From: Chara braunii
Lineage: Eukaryota; Streptophyta; Charophyceae; Charales; Characeae
Length of the DNA: 44,182 nucleotides
NCBI GenBank assembly: GCA_003427395.1
Contig: BFEA01000405.1
Span: forward strand, 18,406-62,587
Reading direction: 5' to 3'
The notes beneath the pieces are model-generated. The model made no database searches, was not told the DNA's origin, and worked only from the letters and a program-made list of their open reading frames with translations. Of the stretch, positions 41,942-44,182 are shown in pieces. How positions within the stretch are numbered: position 1 is the stretch's first letter; the number at the start of each line of letters is the position of its first letter. A program made the translations under genes and the position numbers.

Positions 41942-42368
41942 TTGCGGTAATCTGATAATGGCTATGTCCACGGAGTGTTGTGCCAAGAGGAAAAACGTGG
42001 CCAAGTGTGAAAGCAGCCCTAACTAATGAACTAGTCCTGAAAGGCATTACCAGCCTCGATGCCTGACAAAAAAAAAAGAATTAATCAGGGTGTTGGAGGA
42101 GAGACCCTTGGCATTTGCCTCATTTTTATCTTTTTCTAGGTTGCCACTTGTACGCAGCCCCGTACAGGTACGGATTCGTACTCCTCTCGTACGCTACTCG
42201 TTTGCCAAGGGCCCGTACGAGGTGTTTTTTTTTATTATTTTAAATCCGGTATAGTTTTTATTTATTTTTTCTCAAATTCCAGCATATGAAGACAAGTGGA
42301 TAAGAAAGGAGAACGAGAATGGGACCCCAGAAATCTGGAAGGTCCAGACATGTATTAGCAAGAAAGAC

Positions 42369-42989
42369 ATGATTGCTACTTCGTACTCAGTCATAGAGAG
42401 TCATGAAGAGCCAATGATTACCCTCGGAAAAAAGGAGGACTGTCTGATTGAGTCGAAAAAGGTCTCTTTTATCCTAGTCCGTACTGAGGAAAAGGGCGAA
42501 GATCAGCACAAACTGTCTTGTCCAGTAGGGATAAAAACAGTACACAGACTTAGAACACTACACTTACATCGGGGGTGGCAGCTCCTGGAACCTTCGCAGC
42601 AGGTCCCAATACTGGATTATATCCCGAAGGTGGGTTACCGGGCCCAGGCGAAAACCTGGTCCCTACCCTTGGAAGTCAGTCACAGGTGGGACATGGGAGC
42701 TAGAGAAAGATTAGTAAGGAGCAACAAAGTCTCATCTGTCTCACTGAGAAGACTATGGAATGATCTGAGAAGGATTCCATCAGCCAAGTTTGGGAGCCTG
42801 GCTTGGCGTCAATCTCATCGGATTATTCCAACACCCAAATGGCAAGCTAATAATAGAATGCAAGTCCACACGGTGTGCTGTAGATGTAAAAAATCTGACG
42901 AGACAGCAACACACCTACGGTGGGGATGTGTTGAATCTAAGAGAAGCTGGGTGTGGTGGGCATGCCAGTGGTCCAGACAGATAAAATAA
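42369..42989 (+). pseudogene. LINE ORF2 C-terminal remnant with zinc knuckle
   Basis: A 206-codon open frame whose last third looks like the C-terminal zinc-binding domain that follows reverse transcriptase in many plant LINEs: KFGSLAWRQSHRIIPTPKW, then CCRCKKSDETATHLRWGC, i.e. Cys-x2-Cys-x7-His-x4-Cys, then a Trp-rich end. Upstream residues (LRRLWNDLRRIPSAK) fit the linker before that domain. The open frame continues upstream of the ATG, so the ATG at 42369 is only the first Met, not a known start. Reverse transcriptase and endonuclease are missing, so this is a 5'-truncated or decayed LINE. No poly(A) tail is evident after the stop. Confidence 0.65.
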
Positions 42990-43146
42990 TTCATCCAATG
43001 ATACAAAGTTTTTGTAGTTGAAGGTATCATACAGAACACAAACAAAATAGGGAAGGGTTGGACCTATGTGGCAACAGCCGGTTGTGCTGCCATCATGAAT
43101 ACTATTTGGCAGTATTTAGAAGCTAAGAAATGGCCGAATGTTCAGG

Positions 43147-43470
43147 AACGACCATTTCGTCATAATGGACATTTTTTATTTTTTGAACGAAATTGAAACT
43201 GAGTTTTTTGGCCGAAAACTCGTCAAAACTTGTTGTTCCTGAGGGTCTGGACCCCCTGGCTATACATGGACCTACCTTGAGACCAGGCACCTCCAGGCAG
43301 GACTGCCTGGAGGTACCTGGTCTCAAGCTAGGTCCATGTACAGCCAGGGGGTCCAACGTTTTACAAACGCCGGACCCTGAGGAACAACAAATTTTGACGA
43401 GTTTTCGGCCGAAAAACTAGGTTTCAATTTCGTTCAAAAAATAAAAGATATCCATTTTGACGAAATGGCA
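43147..43470. mobile_element. 324-bp fold-back element
   Basis: Two arms of about 150-165 bp are inverted copies, meeting near 43301 at CTCCAGGCAG-ga-CTGCCTGGAG. Outer ends share CCATTTCGTCA in inverted orientation. The right arm has an extra stretch of about 20 bp near 43355-43372, so the arms are not perfect. The 7-bp direct repeat GTTCAGG flanks the element (43140-43146 and 43471-43477), a likely target-site duplication. It has no coding capacity; it fits a MITE or fold-back DNA transposon. Confidence 0.75.
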
Positions 43471-43717
43471 GTTCAGGGGTAAATTTTACTCAGACTTGAG
43501 CTTTATGAATTTCGTCCTTAGTGATATCCGAGCACTCATCTGGGCAGTTTGGAGGAAGGCCAAGAGGTCAGCACACAGAAATTCCGTCAGAATATTACCA
43601 GTACGTTTTGTACGTAGAGGCCCCGTACGTGCAAGTTAGGTAACGGAGGTCTTTTTCACGTTTCGACAGTGCTGTGGGGAGGCCCTAACCTATGTGGCAA
43701 CCAAGTCCGCGGATCCT

Positions 43718-43731
43718 GCGGCCTAGGCCGC
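43718..43731. other. 14-bp GC-rich palindrome
   Basis: GCGGCCTAGGCCGC is a perfect palindrome within a GC-rich stretch (43706-43765) unlike the AT-rich sequence on either side. No function assigned. Confidence 0.5.
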
Positions 43732-43965
43732 CGCTGAGGCCGCGCGGCCGAGTTCCCGCGCGGCCATGTCACAGCCAGGCGGGGGCGCGCACATGAAATC
43801 GGCGCACGCGCACGGCCTGTGCACGTCGGCCTCTAAAGGCCTGCACAAAAAAAATAAAAAAATTGAAATTTTGGGGGGTGGCTTTTTGCAAGTAGCAAAA
43901 ATAAATAATAAAAATACTAAAATAGAAAAAAAATAATATTCATTGATTGATTGTTTTTTATTATC

Positions 43966-44016
<51 letters not shown>
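43966..44016. repeat. (TTGA)n microsatellite
   Basis: About 12 tetranucleotide repeats. Confidence 0.95.
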
Positions 44017-44047
44017 AGTGGGGGAGGGCTCCTTCCTCCCCTCCCCG

Positions 44048-44049
44048 GC

Positions 44050-44098
<49 letters not shown>

Positions 44099-44182
44099 TG
44101 CGCGCGCGCATGCGAGCACAAACACACACACACAGACGAGCGTGCGAGCACAAACACACATCACACACACACACACACCCGC
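44048..44182. repeat. (CA)n microsatellite, imperfect
   Basis: A (CA)n tract to about 44094, then GCGCGC and interrupted CACACA blocks with GCGAGCACAAACACACA twice, continuing to the window end. Confidence 0.9.

Overview
This is a eukaryotic, repeat-dominated window with no host protein-coding gene, operon, rRNA gene or CRISPR array that I can support. It is built from LTR retrotransposon pieces, short retroposons, DNA-transposon-like fold-back elements, minisatellites and microsatellites, and it carries scattered ambiguous bases and one 900-base gap. A green-lineage host (streptophyte alga or land plant) is the best guess. The reasons are a primer-binding site matching the 3' end of plant tRNA-Asp, and U2- and U6-like fragments whose 5' ends follow the plant pattern. 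A charophyte such as Chara would fit, but that is impression, not proof.

Layout. (1) 1-4538: two decayed Ty3/gypsy elements lie head to head. The minus-strand one keeps reverse transcriptase, RNase H, the integrase zinc finger and the start of the integrase core, and is split by an AT-rich element with terminal inverted repeats. The plus-strand one keeps integrase, a GPY/F-type tail, a polypurine tract and a candidate 3' LTR. (2) 4540-11770: microsatellites, modular tandem repeats built on CTTGAAA and GTGTGGCGAGG words, several poly(A)-tailed SINE-like copies, and a U2 snRNA retropseudogene with target-site duplications. (3) 11771-25960: one unit of a very large LTR element lying on the minus strand. 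Its 3' LTR is on the left, its gag (RGG-rich, 368 aa) is near the right end, and its tRNA-Asp primer site is at 25941-25958. No pol was found, so it looks non-autonomous. Its long non-coding interior holds a run of tight hairpins, a 120-bp repeat array, an array of seven hairpins with one invariant loop and different stems, a tRNA-derived SINE, a U6-like fragment and a 5S-like fragment. (4) 25961-37885: a second tandem copy of the same unit, sharing the middle LTR and cut off inside gag. (5) 37886-44182: degenerate minisatellites, a LINE C-terminal remnant with a zinc knuckle, a 324-bp fold-back element, and simple repeats to the end.

The most unusual signal is the pair of structured arrays in the interior of the large element (13209-15115 and its copy 27399-29305). 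Seven hairpins keep the same 12-nt loop core while their stems differ in sequence but stay complementary. This is what selection on RNA (or cruciform) structure would leave. The two copies of the unit are a mosaic of essentially identical and several-percent-different blocks and share ambiguous-base positions, so part of the duplication may be an assembly effect.
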